Shown here in pieces: positions 28,672 to 37,649 of a DNA stretch of 64,000 nucleotides. The notes beneath the pieces were generated by a model, which saw only the letters and a list, made by a program, of their open reading frames with translations, had not been told where the DNA came from and searched no databases. The stretch is from the NCBI RefSeq assembly GCF_029522115.1, contig NZ_JAKWFK010000006.1:124001-188000 (forward strand), given 5' to 3'. The stretch is from Trinickia sp. Y13 (lineage in GTDB: Bacteria > Pseudomonadota > Gammaproteobacteria > Burkholderiales > Burkholderiaceae). Made by a program: the position numbers and the translations under genes. The stretch's first letter is position 1, and each line of letters begins with the position of its first letter.

Positions 28672-30717
28672 ATGAATCGCTATCCCCTTTGGAAATATGT
28701 CTTGATGGCCGTGGCGCTCCTCATCGGCCTTCTCTACACATTGCCCAACTTCTACGGCGAAGCGCCGGCCGTGCAGGTGCTCAGCGGCAAGGCGACGGTC
28801 AAGCTCGACACGTCCACCTACGCTGAAGTCGAAGCGGCGCTCGCGGCCAATCAGATCAAGCCCGACGACATCACGGTCGACACGGCCTCGGCCAACGCCA
28901 ACATTCGCGTTCGCTTGAAGGACACCGACACGCAGTTGCGCGTGAAGGACGTGCTGCAAAAAGCGCTGAACCCCGATCCCAACGACCCGCAGTACGTCGT
29001 TGCGCTGAACCTGCAAAGCGCCTCGCCGCGCTGGCTCACGGCGCTGCACGCGCTGCCGATGTACCTCGGCCTGGACTTGCGCGGCGGCGTTCACTTCCTG
29101 ATGCAAATCGACATGGCGGGCGCGCTGAACAAGCGTCTCGACTCCGACGCATCGGATGCGCGCACGCTCTTGCGCGACAAGAACATCCGCGAGGGCGGCG
29201 TCAATCGCGTCGGCCAATCGGTCGTGATCGCCTTCGCCGATCAAGCGACGGCCGACGCAGCCCGCGCCGAGCTCACCCGCGCGGTCACGGAACTGCAATG
29301 GACCACGCAAGCGGCCGCCGCGGGCGGCGTGCAAGTGGTCGGCACGTTCGCGCCCGCGCAGCAGCGCGCGGTCGAGGAAGCAGCCGTCAAGCAAAACATC
29401 ACGACGCTGCACAACCGCGTCAACGAACTGGGCGTGGCCGAGCCCGTGATCCAGCAACAAGGCGCCGACCGCATCGTCGTCGAACTGCCGGGCGTGCAAG
29501 ACACGGCGAAAGCCAAGGAAATCATCGGCCGCACGGCCACGCTCGAGGCGCGCTTGGCCGATCCGGTCAATACCCATCCCGCCCCCGGCGAGGCTGTGCC
29601 CCCGGGCGACGAGCTCTTCACCGAAGGCAGCCAAGCACCGGTGCTGCTGCGCAAGCAAGTGATCTTCACCGGCGACAGCATCATCGACGCGTCGGCCGGC
29701 TTCGACGAGCACCAGCGCCCCTCCGTCAACATCCGCCTGAACTCGTCGGCGGGCCGTGCGGTGGCGAGCGTGTCGCGCGACAACATCGGCAAGCCGATGG
29801 CGATGGTGCTGTTCGAGAAGGGCAAGGGCCAGGTGCTGACGGTCGCGACGATCCAGTCCGAACTCGGCGATCGCTTCCAGATCACGGGCCAACCCACGCC
29901 GCAAGCGGCCACCGATCTCGCCTTGCTGTTGCGCGCGGGCTCGCTCGCCGCACCGATGGACATCATCGAAGAGCGCACGATCGGGCCGAGCCTCGGCGCC
30001 GACAACATCAAGAAGGGCTTCGATTCGGTCATCTACGGCTTTGCCGCGATCGCCATCTTCATGGTCGCCTACTATCTGCTGTTCGGTCTCGTCTCGGTGA
30101 TCGGCCTGTCGGTGAACCTGCTGTTGCTGATCGCCGTGCTGTCGATGCTGCAAGCGACGCTCACGCTGCCGGGCATCGCCGCTATCGCGCTCGCGCTCGG
30201 CATGGCGATCGACTCGAACGTGCTCATCAACGAGCGCGTGCGCGAAGAACTGCGTCACGGCGCACCGCCGCAGTTGGCGATTCAGAACGGCTACGCGCAC
30301 GCTTGGGCGACGATTCTCGATTCGAACGTGACGACGCTGATCGCCGGCCTCGCACTGCTCGCCTTCGGCTCGGGCCCGGTGCGCGGCTTCGCCATCGTCC
30401 ACTGCATCGGCATCTTGACGTCCATGTTCTCGGCCGTGTTCTTCTCGCGCGGTATCGTCAATGCCTGGTACGGCGGCAAGAAAAAGCTGAAGACGCTCGC
30501 GATCGGCCAAGTTTGGCGTCCGGCAGGCGCCGAAGCGATGGCTTATTCGCAGCCGCAAGCAAGCCTCGGCGTAGATGCCGATACGGACACGATGCGAGCC
30601 ACGAAAGCGATCGCAGCGCAACCGAAGAGCAAAGGCGGACGCAGCGGCCCGAAGCCGGTTCTGCGCAATCGCGCGCGCGAGAACGCGGCGCCGCGCAAAC
30701 CGGGCTCGTCCCGCTAA
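28672..30717 (+). CDS. secD: Protein translocase subunit SecD
   Basis: 681-aa RND-type membrane protein that uses the proton gradient to pull secreted proteins through SecYEG. N-terminal span WKYVLMAVALLIGLLYTLP, large periplasmic P1 domain with YLGLDLRGGVHFL, then five spans including GLSVNLLLLIAVLSML and GMAIDSNVLINERVREEL. A ~65-residue cytoplasmic tail rich in Lys, Arg and Pro follows the last span, longer than in E. coli. Followed by secF after 29 nt. Confidence 0.97.
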   Translation: MNRYPLWKYVLMAVALLIGLLYTLPNFYGEAPAVQVLSGKATVKLDTSTYAEVEAALAANQIKPDDITVDTASANANIRVRLKDTDTQLRVKDVLQKALNPDPNDPQYVVALNLQSASPRWLTALHALPMYLGLDLRGGVHFLMQIDMAGALNKRLDSDASDARTLLRDKNIREGGVNRVGQSVVIAFADQATADAARAELTRAVTELQWTTQAAAAGGVQVVGTFAPAQQRAVEEAAVKQNITTLHNRVNELGVAEPVIQQQGADRIVVELPGVQDTAKAKEIIGRTATLEARLADPVNTHPAPGEAVPPGDELFTEGSQAPVLLRKQVIFTGDSIIDASAGFDEHQRPSVNIRLNSSAGRAVASVSRDNIGKPMAMVLFEKGKGQVLTVATIQSELGDRFQITGQPTPQAATDLALLLRAGSLAAPMDIIEERTIGPSLGADNIKKGFDSVIYGFAAIAIFMVAYYLLFGLVSVIGLSVNLLLLIAVLSMLQATLTLPGIAAIALALGMAIDSNVLINERVREELRHGAPPQLAIQNGYAHAWATILDSNVTTLIAGLALLAFGSGPVRGFAIVHCIGILTSMFSAVFFSRGIVNAWYGGKKKLKTLAIGQVWRPAGAEAMAYSQPQASLGVDADTDTMRATKAIAAQPKSKGGRSGPKPVLRNRARENAAPRKPGSSR

Positions 30718-30746
30718 TCGGTTCACGAGGACCGGGAGACAAGAAC

Positions 30747-31697
30747 ATGGAATTTTTCCGTATCCGCAAGGATATTCCCTTCATGCAGCGCGCGTTGATC
30801 TTCAACGCGATCTCGTTTTTGACGTTCTTCGCGGCGGTGTTTTTTCTGCTGCATCGCGGCCTGCACTTGTCGGTGGAATTCACGGGCGGCACCGTCATCG
30901 AAGTTCAGTATCCGCAAGCCGCACAGCTCGAGCCGGTCCGCACGACGCTCGGCACACTGGGCTATGGCGACGCGCAAGTGCAGACGTTCGGCACGTCGCG
31001 CGACGTCATGATTCGGCTGCCGTTGAAGCAAGGCTTGACCTCCTCGCAACAGAGCGAGCAGGTCATGACCGCGCTCAAGACGCAAAACGCGTCCGTGCAA
31101 CTTCAGCGCGTCGAGTTCGTCGGCCCGCAGGTGGGCAAGGAACTGGCCACCGACGGCTTGCTCGCGCTCGCGTGCGTCGTTGCGGGCATCGTCATCTATC
31201 TGTCGTTTCGCTTCGAATGGAAGTACGCCGTGGCCGGCGTCATCGCGAACTTGCACGACGTCGTGATCATTCTCGGCTTCTTCGCCTTCTTCCAATGGGA
31301 GTTCTCGCTGTCGGTCCTCGCTGCAGTGCTGGCCGTGCTCGGCTACTCGGTGAACGAATCGGTCGTGATCTTCGACCGGATCCGCGAGACGTTCCGCCGC
31401 GAACGCAAGATGACGGTGATGGAAGTCATCAACCACGCGATCACGAGCACGATGTCGCGCACGGTCATCACGCACGGCTGCACGCAGATGATGGTGCTGT
31501 CGATGTTCTTGTTCGGCGGGCCGACACTGCATTATTTCGCGCTCGCGCTGACGATCGGTATCTGCTTCGGCATTTACTCGTCCGTGTTCGTCGCGGCCGC
31601 GCTCGCGATGTGGCTCGGCGTGAAGCGTGAAGACTTGCTCAAGGAAAAGAAACCTCGCCACGATCCGAGCGATCCGAACGCCGGTGCGGAGGTTTGA
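30747..31697 (+). CDS. secF: Protein translocase subunit SecF
   Basis: 316-aa partner of SecD. Six membrane spans, first at about 18-38; family blocks SVEFTGGTVIEV, FEWKYAVAGVIANLHDV, GYSVNESVVIFDRIRETF and RTVITHGCTQMMVLSM. The ATG at 30747 has gggagacaag upstream; the longer frame runs out of phase through secD and is ignored. It ends the queA-tgt-yajC-secDF unit, followed by a strong terminator. Confidence 0.97.
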   Translation: MEFFRIRKDIPFMQRALIFNAISFLTFFAAVFFLLHRGLHLSVEFTGGTVIEVQYPQAAQLEPVRTTLGTLGYGDAQVQTFGTSRDVMIRLPLKQGLTSSQQSEQVMTALKTQNASVQLQRVEFVGPQVGKELATDGLLALACVVAGIVIYLSFRFEWKYAVAGVIANLHDVVIILGFFAFFQWEFSLSVLAAVLAVLGYSVNESVVIFDRIRETFRRERKMTVMEVINHAITSTMSRTVITHGCTQMMVLSMFLFGGPTLHYFALALTIGICFGIYSSVFVAAALAMWLGVKREDLLKEKKPRHDPSDPNAGAEV

Positions 31698-31763
31698 GCA
31701 TCGAGTTGCTTAGGCGCTAGCTGGCCCGCAGGCCTATTCGGAAAGCTTCGGGACGCTACGGCG

Positions 31764-31806
31764 AAAACGGCGCGCAACGCGGTTCTTACCGCTGCGCGCC
31801 GTTTTT
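31764..31806 (+). terminator. Intrinsic terminator after secF
   Basis: Long stem aaaacggcgcgca (31764-31776) with its complement at 31793-31805, an inner gcgg/ccgc pairing, and a following gtttttcttt tract. It closes the secDF operon. Confidence 0.9.
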
Positions 31807-31838
31807 CTTTGCCCGCTTTCTGCAATCAAGCTCAGCGA

Positions 31839-32336
31839 TTACGTTCCGCTAGAGTCCGGGGGGCTCGACTTATCCGTCGGGGTTGGCTTGACGGCGTGAT
31901 GGCGATGCTTGGCCGAGGTGCGGGCGTGGGTGCTCGCTTTTCCGGTAGCGTGCGTGCGCGTGCGCGCGCCGGCGGTGCGCTTGTCCGTGTTCGCCGCATC
32001 CTGCCCGTTCGACTGAGCGGCGCCCTCCGCTCCCATTTGACCGGACGTCGCCGCACCGGCATGGGTACCCGCATTCGTACCGGCAGCGCCCGGCGTCTTC
32101 ACTCCTGCATTCGTGCCGGAATCCACGCCTGCTTTTGCACCGGCGCCCGCGCCAGTGGCCATGCCGCCCGTGCCGCTCGTATCTGCGCCCGAGGTCGCGC
32201 TCAACGAGGTTTGGCCGCCCAGCGTGCCCGCAGCCACCGTGCTACCCGTATCGCTGCCCGCAGCGAATGCCATCGTCGATGCAAGCACCGTCACACCGGT
32301 TGCCGCCAAGAGCGTCCAACGCTTCGTCTTCGTCAT
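31839..32336 (-). CDS. Low-complexity secreted protein of unknown function
   Basis: 165-aa protein with a clear Sec signal peptide (MTKTKRWTLLAATGVTVLAS then TMAFA, cleavage near residue 25). The mature part is Gly/Ala/Thr/Ser-rich with loose repeats of the type GTNAG, GTHAG and GAGAG and no hydrophobic core. The last ~45 residues are basic and His/Thr-rich (RTRTHATGK, SAKHRHHAVK) and end in PPDSSGT. The ATG follows taggagattcgg. No family recognised; probably intrinsically disordered and periplasmic or surface-associated. The opposite strand is also open, but without a signal or ribosome-binding site. Confidence 0.75.
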   Translation of the reverse strand: MTKTKRWTLLAATGVTVLASTMAFAAGSDTGSTVAAGTLGGQTSLSATSGADTSGTGGMATGAGAGAKAGVDSGTNAGVKTPGAAGTNAGTHAGAATSGQMGAEGAAQSNGQDAANTDKRTAGARTRTHATGKASTHARTSAKHRHHAVKPTPTDKSSPPDSSGT

Positions 32337-32537
32337 CCGAATCTCCTAAAACAAGTTGCGGTGAGTGGATTCTATGAAGACGCTTCTCTCCCACACGTTA
32401 CGGGTTGTTTCGGGACGCAACAGCATGAACGCGAACGGCGCGTGCTTCTTATATAGCGCGGCGGTTTTTGCGGCGTCGGCCGTCTCATCAAGTCACACTC
32501 TTCACATCTCCTATCATTCGCCGATCCAAGCGCACCC

Positions 32538-33815
32538 TCACTTGAACCCAAGCACCCTGCGCGCGGCAACGAGCGCAACGAAGCTCACCAGCGCGGCGAA
32601 CATCAAGTAAAAACTCGGCGCGACCTTCTCGCCCGTCGCGCGAATCAGCCAAGCAATGATGAATGGCCCGAAGCCGCCAAAGATCGTCACCGCGATGTTG
32701 TAGGCGAGGGATAGTCCGGTCGTGCGCGTCGCAACCGGGAAGATTTCCGACAGCAAGCCCGGCAACGCCGCAAAATAACCGGTAACCATCACGCCCAAGG
32801 CTATTTGCACGGCAATCAGCGTCGCGGCGCTCGGCCGGGCGACGAGCCAGGCGAACGCGGGATAGACGAGCACGAGCATGAGGGCGGCCGACGTCAGCAT
32901 CAGGCCTGTCCGGCCGATCCTATCGGACCAATGACCGACCACCGGCGAACCGATCATTTGGATCAGCCCTGTCAGCACGACGGCCGAAAACGCCACGGAC
33001 GGAGGCAAACCCAACTGCTTCACGCCGTAGGTGGGCATGAACAGCACCAAGTAAGTAGCCACCGTGCCGAGCACGACGATGCCGATCGCAATCAAGAGCC
33101 GCACCTTCTGCCCGGCGAAGGTGTCTCGCAGCGGCGATGGGGTCGTTTCCGCGGCGAGAAATTCGGGGGACTCGTCGACATGCGAGCGAATGTAGTAAGC
33201 GATTGGCCCGAGCAGCAAGCCGAACACGAACGGCACACGCCAGCCCCAAGCCATCAACTGGTCGGGCGTGAGCGTGCCCGTGAGCACGGTGCCGAACACC
33301 GCCGCTAGCACGGTCGTGAGCCCCTGGCTCGCCACCTGCCAACTCGCGAAGAAGCCGCGCCGATGCGGCACGTGCTCTGCGAGAAATGCCGTCGCGCTGC
33401 CGAACTCGCCTCCGGCCGAGAAGCCCTGCATCAAACGCGCGAGCACAAGAATGAGCGGCGCGGCAATGCCGATCTGCTGGTAGGTCGGCAACACGACAAT
33501 GATCGCAGTGCCCAGCATCATCAACAGAATCGAGAGCGTGAGGGCCGCTTTGCGCCCGGCGCGATCGGCATAAGCGCCGATCACGATCGCGCCGAGCGGA
33601 CGCATGAAGAAGGACACGCCGAAGGTGCCGAGCGTGAGCAATAGTGAGACGGTGTCGTTGCCCGCGGGAAAGAACAACTTCGCGATAACGACCGCGAAAA
33701 AACCGTACACGACGAGATCGAACCACTCGAGCGCATTGCCGATCGAAGTCGCTACGACGGCGCGCCAGATATGGCCACGCGAAGTCATCGATGCTGCCGC
33801 CAACGTATCACTCAT
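32538..33815 (-). CDS. MFS transporter, metabolite:proton symporter (MHS) type
   Basis: 425-aa inner-membrane carrier with about 12 hydrophobic segments. N-terminal SIGNALEWFDLVVYGFFAVV, the MFS loop GAYADRAGRKAAL between spans 2 and 3, and RLMQGFSAGGEFGSATAFLAEHVP are typical of the ProP/KgtP/citrate symporter group. The ATG at 33815 follows gggagacaggc; a longer frame to 33959 lacks family similarity. The substrate cannot be told from sequence. It stands alone on the minus strand. Confidence 0.88.
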   Translation of the reverse strand: MSDTLAAASMTSRGHIWRAVVATSIGNALEWFDLVVYGFFAVVIAKLFFPAGNDTVSLLLTLGTFGVSFFMRPLGAIVIGAYADRAGRKAALTLSILLMMLGTAIIVVLPTYQQIGIAAPLILVLARLMQGFSAGGEFGSATAFLAEHVPHRRGFFASWQVASQGLTTVLAAVFGTVLTGTLTPDQLMAWGWRVPFVFGLLLGPIAYYIRSHVDESPEFLAAETTPSPLRDTFAGQKVRLLIAIGIVVLGTVATYLVLFMPTYGVKQLGLPPSVAFSAVVLTGLIQMIGSPVVGHWSDRIGRTGLMLTSAALMLVLVYPAFAWLVARPSAATLIAVQIALGVMVTGYFAALPGLLSEIFPVATRTTGLSLAYNIAVTIFGGFGPFIIAWLIRATGEKVAPSFYLMFAALVSFVALVAARRVLGFK

Positions 33816-33982
33816 GCCTGTCTCCCGTTGAGGAATCATCGGCGCAGCGCCGCTTGCAGCGAAGGCCACGCCGTTGCGCCGAATTAGGTGCGTACACAAC
33901 CAAATGCACCCCGCTTGGCGGCTGGCGCCAAGTATGGCCCGCAAAAATGCCACATGCAACGCGCCGATTCTCAGGGAACGAA

Positions 33983-34018
33983 AAAACCGCCCGAAGCGAA
34001 GGGCTCGCGGGCGGTTTT
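33983..34018 (-). terminator. Terminator after the cytochrome b561-YceI unit
   Basis: Perfect 11-bp stem aaaaccgcccg (33983-33993) with its complement at 34008-34018; read leftward it is followed by TTTTTT (complement of 33981-33986). It lies about 100 nt after the last yceI gene within a 299-nt gap that holds nothing else recognisable. Confidence 0.8.
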
Positions 34019-34114
34019 CGACTACGCGTTTGCGTGGCGGTCAAGCGGCTCCCCAGGGCGGCTGCACGCCGCTCGAGCCACGCCCGACCCGTCGGCCGGT
34101 GCGAACTTCGGCGC

Positions 34115-34699
34115 TTACTGCTTGATGCCCTCGGCTTGAATTTCGAGCTTGGTGTCCATGTTGAAACCGTACGTCTTGCCGAAATCGAGGCCGAATTCAT
34201 CGCGCGGGAAATCGGTCGCAGCCTCGACGCCGCACACTTCGCGCTTGAGCATCGGATGCTGCATGCACTTGAACGATTCGATCTTCAGGTTCACGGGCTT
34301 GCTCACGCCGTGCAACGTCAACGTGCCGATCACTTCGACGGGCTTGTCGCCATCGAACTTGATTTGCGTGCCTTTGTAGGTTGCCTTCGGATATTGCTTC
34401 ACGTCGAAGAAATTGGCCTCTTGCAAATGCTCGTTGAGCGTCGCATTGCCCGTGTCGATCGAAGCGGCGTCGATCGTCACGTCCACCGAGCCGGTTTTAG
34501 CCTTGCGATCGAGGGTGACCGTGCCCGTCGTCTTCGTGAATTTGCCGCGCCAGACGGACAGCCCGCCGAAGTGATCGGCGGCGAAGCTCGGGTAAGTGTG
34601 ATTCGGATCGAGCTGATACGTGTCGGCCGCGAAGGCGGGGCTGAGCGAGGCGATCGAAGCAGCGGCCAACGCTGCGCTAATGAGCGTATGGATCTTCAA
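34115..34699 (-). CDS. YceI family periplasmic protein (copy 1)
   Basis: 194-aa periplasmic lipocalin-like protein; signal peptide [20 protein letters not shown] ending PAFA, cleavage near residue 24. Family pattern [54 protein letters not shown] and [12 protein letters not shown]. YceI proteins bind isoprenoid or quinone-like ligands. Two Cys (KCMQHP and EVCGVE) are present in the mature protein. Last gene of the b561-YceI-YceI unit. Confidence 0.93.
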   Translation of the reverse strand: MKIHTLISAALAAASIASLSPAFAADTYQLDPNHTYPSFAADHFGGLSVWRGKFTKTTGTVTLDRKAKTGSVDVTIDAASIDTGNATLNEHLQEANFFDVKQYPKATYKGTQIKFDGDKPVEVIGTLTLHGVSKPVNLKIESFKCMQHPMLKREVCGVEAATDFPRDEFGLDFGKTYGFNMDTKLEIQAEGIKQ

Positions 34700-34787
34700 T
34701 GGATTCTCCTGATGGGTAGCCGCCCGGCCGGGCGGCGAGCAAACGATGACGATGCAAGCCCGATGCGGTGAGACTTTCGCAGCGGCT

Positions 34788-35354
34788 TTACGACTTCTTG
34801 GGTACGACGATATGAAACTTGATGGTGACTTCGTCGGCGACCGTGGAGGTGTCTTTCCACTCGCCGGTGCCGACGTCGAACTTCAGGCGGCTGATCGGCA
34901 CGGCGCCGTCGAATGTTTGCGCGCCGGCTTGCTGTGCAACCGTCATCGGGAACGTGACGGTCTGCGCTTTGCCTTTGATCGTGAGCGTACCCGTCACGTT
35001 GTATTTATTCGGCCCCGCCGAGGCGATCGACGACGACACGAACGTCGCCTTCGGGTACGTCTTGGCATCGAACCATTCTTTGCCGCGCACCTGTTCGTTG
35101 TAGCTGTCGTCGCCGAGGTCGTAGCTGCCGACGTCGACGCTCAACTGCGCGCTTGCCGCGGCCGGCTTGGCCGGATCGAAGCTCACTTTAGCGTCGAACT
35201 TCTTGAACTTGCCTTCGACCGGCACGTTCATTTGTTTGGAGATGGCGCTGATCGTGCTCTTAGCCGCATCCGCCTGCGCAAAGGCGAGGCTCGTGGCCGC
35301 CATCGAGGCGGCCGCGAATGCGGCGATCATGTAGCGGTAAAACGAAGCTTTCAT
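34788..35354 (-). CDS. YceI family periplasmic protein (copy 2)
   Basis: 188-aa protein with signal peptide ending SLAFAQADA (cleavage near residue 26-27). Mature lipocalin-like pattern: [34 protein letters not shown] and [16 protein letters not shown]. It is clearly diverged from its neighbour, having no Cys and an N-terminal strand without the DPNHT motif. It lies between cytochrome b561 and copy 1, suggesting the two act with the cytochrome on a shared quinone-type ligand (inference). Confidence 0.93.
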   Translation of the reverse strand: MKASFYRYMIAAFAAASMAATSLAFAQADAAKSTISAISKQMNVPVEGKFKKFDAKVSFDPAKPAAASAQLSVDVGSYDLGDDSYNEQVRGKEWFDAKTYPKATFVSSSIASAGPNKYNVTGTLTIKGKAQTVTFPMTVAQQAGAQTFDGAVPISRLKFDVGTGEWKDTSTVADEVTIKFHIVVPKKS

Positions 35355-35462
35355 AACGGTCCTTCCTGGTTGACGTCGTTTTTCTTTCAGGTTGCTTGCG
35401 GGCGGCGCAGGCAGGCGGCGGCATCGGATCGATCTCGCTAACGAACCGACTCTATCTCGGCT

Positions 35463-36035
35463 TTATTTCAAAAACGGCAGCATCCGAGACAGCAAGCGGT
35501 CTCGATCGACCCACTGATGCTTGAGCGCGGCGCCTACGTGGGCCAGCACGAGCGCCGCCAAGGTGTAGTTCAGAGCGAGGTGCGCCGTCTTGAACACCGC
35601 CTTGAGCGTCGGATCGGGCGCGATCAACCGCGGCAGCGGTACGATGCCGAGATAGACGACCGGCACGTTCGACGCCGAGCTGAACAAATAGCCGGTGATC
35701 GGGATGACGATCATCAGCACGTACAGCAACGCATGAACGAGGTGCGCGGCCGTCCGCTGCCACGCTGGCGTGCCGAGCGGCAATGGCGGCGCGCGGTGCG
35801 TGGCGCGCCACAGAATGCGCAGCGTCGCGAGGGCGAACACCGTCACCCCGATCCACTTGTGCCACGAGACGTAACGCAGCTTGGCCGGCGTGAAGCCGTG
35901 AATGCTCGTCATGATCCAGCCGAGCGCGAAGCCGCAGATCATCAGCGCGGCAATGAGCCAATGCAAGCTGATCGCCGTGGACGTATAACGCTCGTCGTAA
36001 TCGACGGTAAACAAATCGCGGTGTGTCATTGCCAT
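35463..36035 (-). CDS. Cytochrome b561
   Basis: 190-aa membrane diheme cytochrome of the bacterial b561/CybB family. Four hydrophobic segments with candidate heme His residues in SLHWLIAALMICGFALG, YVSWHKWIG, AAHLVHALLYVLM and TAHLALNYTLAALVLAHVGA; WVDRD lies near the end. Starts at residue 1 or 3 (ATG at 36035 or 36029). Heads the unit with two yceI genes, a combination common in proteobacteria and likely linked to membrane quinone or superoxide chemistry. Confidence 0.93.
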   Translation of the reverse strand: MAMTHRDLFTVDYDERYTSTAISLHWLIAALMICGFALGWIMTSIHGFTPAKLRYVSWHKWIGVTVFALATLRILWRATHRAPPLPLGTPAWQRTAAHLVHALLYVLMIVIPITGYLFSSASNVPVVYLGIVPLPRLIAPDPTLKAVFKTAHLALNYTLAALVLAHVGAALKHQWVDRDRLLSRMLPFLK

Positions 36036-36306
36036 GCTACGAATAGGGTATGGTCGTCATGCTACCCGAAGCCGCTCATTCTTGCGGGGCGGCGCCCGGC
36101 GCGCAAAACGTCCAGACGACGGCCGAGCGTGGCGCGAAAGTTGCCCCTGTCCACCCTGCAATGCAATGGGTTGTGCCGGCCGGATCGCCTCGCGGACGTG
36201 CGCATTGCACCCCATTTGGTAAGATGGACGCGGGTTTGCGGGGTATCGGCGAGTTTCCGAGCCGCGCGCCGAAGGCTCCGGTCTATGAAGTCGACACGCA
36301 ACGCTT

Positions 36307-36993
36307 ATGAACCGAAACGACCTCATTGCATGCCACGACTGCGACGCACTGTTGCGAAAATCGCTTCATTGCGTGAAGGGAAGCGCCCGGTGCCCGCGCT
36401 GCGATGCATTGCTCTATCGCCCGAGCGCGGTTCAACTCGAGCGGATCAGCGCGCTCACGCTCGCCGCCTTGTTCACGTTCCTCATCGCCCAGGGCTTCCC
36501 GATCGTCGAATTGGAACTGAACGGCGTGACGTCCCAGACAACGCTGGCCGGCGCGCTCGTCGCCCTATGGAACGAAGGGATGGAGCTCGTCGCGGTGGCC
36601 GTGTTTTGTTCGACAATCCTGTTTCCGCTGATCGAATTGACCGCGCTGCTCTATGTGTTGATGCCGATCCGCGCCGGGGTCGTGCCGCCGGGCTTCAATC
36701 TCGTGCTGCGTGCCATTCAATTCGTGCGGCCCTGGGGGATGATCGAAGTCTTGATGCTCGGCATCCTCGTGACCATCGTGAAAATGACGAGCCTTGCGCG
36801 CGTGGTCCCGGAAGCCGCGCTATTCGCATTCGGCGCGTTGACGCTGATGCTGGCCGTCGTCGTGCTGTTCGATCCGCGCGCCCTGTGGGACATCGCCGAC
36901 GGCATCGAGCAACGCAGGTCTCGCAACGCCAAGGGGCGGCGCGATGCTACGGCGCTCGCCTCGCCCCCGCACCGAAGCACGCACGCGCCATGA
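36307..36993 (+). CDS. pqiA: Paraquat-inducible protein A, first half (PqiA domain 1)
   Basis: 228-aa inner-membrane protein. Zinc-ribbon-like cysteines CHDCDALL and CPRCDALL near the N-terminus, then four hydrophobic segments and the ending FDPRALWDIAD. In E. coli PqiA both halves form one polypeptide; here they are two genes joined by an ATGA overlap. PqiA is the inner-membrane partner of the PqiB tunnel in envelope lipid transport. Confidence 0.92.
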   Translation: MNRNDLIACHDCDALLRKSLHCVKGSARCPRCDALLYRPSAVQLERISALTLAALFTFLIAQGFPIVELELNGVTSQTTLAGALVALWNEGMELVAVAVFCSTILFPLIELTALLYVLMPIRAGVVPPGFNLVLRAIQFVRPWGMIEVLMLGILVTIVKMTSLARVVPEAALFAFGALTLMLAVVVLFDPRALWDIADGIEQRRSRNAKGRRDATALASPPHRSTHAP

Positions 36994-37649
36994 AATATCT
37001 GAGCGCCGCCCGTGCCGGCATGATCGGCTGCCACGCCTGCGGACAAGTGCAGACGCGCGAAGCGGCAACGCGCGTGCGGCCCGCGCAGCGCTGCGCTCGA
37101 TGCGGCGCGACGCTTCATGTGCGCAACCCCGGCAGCATCACACGCACTTGGGCGCTGCTCATCGCCGCCGCGATTCTCTACATCCCCGCCAATCTGCTGC
37201 CGGTGCTGCACACCGCGTCCCTGTTCGGCAACGAGGACGACACCATCATGAGCGGCGTCGTCTACTTCTGGGTATCGGGCGATTGGCCGCTCGCCGTGAT
37301 CGTCTTCGTCGCGAGCATCCTCGTGCCGATGCTCAAACTGAGCGTGCTTGCGCTGCTCGCATGGACCACGCAGCGCGGCTCCGACTGGCGCCCGCTCGAG
37401 CGCACCAAGCTCTATCGCATCGTGGAGCGCATCGGACGATGGTCGATGCTCGACGTGTTCGTCGTGACGCTGACCGTCGCGCTCGTGCGCTTCAAGTCGC
37501 TGGCGGTCATCACCGCGGGTTGGGGTGCGCTCGCCTTCGCCTGCGTCGTCGTGCTCACGATGATGGCGGCGCTCCAATTCGATCCGCGCTTGATCTGGGA
37601 TTGCGCAGAGGCGCGGAACGAACGTTCTTCGACGAGAAACACTCCATGA
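36990..37649 (+). CDS. pqiA: Paraquat-inducible protein A, second half (PqiA domain 2)
   Basis: 219-aa inner-membrane protein, the second PqiA domain: zinc-ribbon CHACGQVQ and CARCGATL, conserved ILYIPANLLPVL, SGVVYFW, WSMLDVFVVTLTVALV, and the ending FDPRLIWD. ATG overlaps the stop of domain 1 (ATGA) and its stop overlaps the pqiB start, so translation is coupled across the operon. Confidence 0.92.
   Translation: MKYLSAARAGMIGCHACGQVQTREAATRVRPAQRCARCGATLHVRNPGSITRTWALLIAAAILYIPANLLPVLHTASLFGNEDDTIMSGVVYFWVSGDWPLAVIVFVASILVPMLKLSVLALLAWTTQRGSDWRPLERTKLYRIVERIGRWSMLDVFVVTLTVALVRFKSLAVITAGWGALAFACVVVLTMMAALQFDPRLIWDCAEARNERSSTRNTP

Noticed and set aside
28567-30726. 719-codon open frame on the minus strand opposite secD, and similar long frames opposite pntB (42730-44700), purH (54999-56918), tgt (27246-28529) and the catalase (20289-21752)
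   Set aside because: They are antisense to strongly conserved genes, have Arg/Ala/His-rich shadow composition, no ribosome-binding sites and no recognisable domains. This is the usual effect of third-position GC bias.
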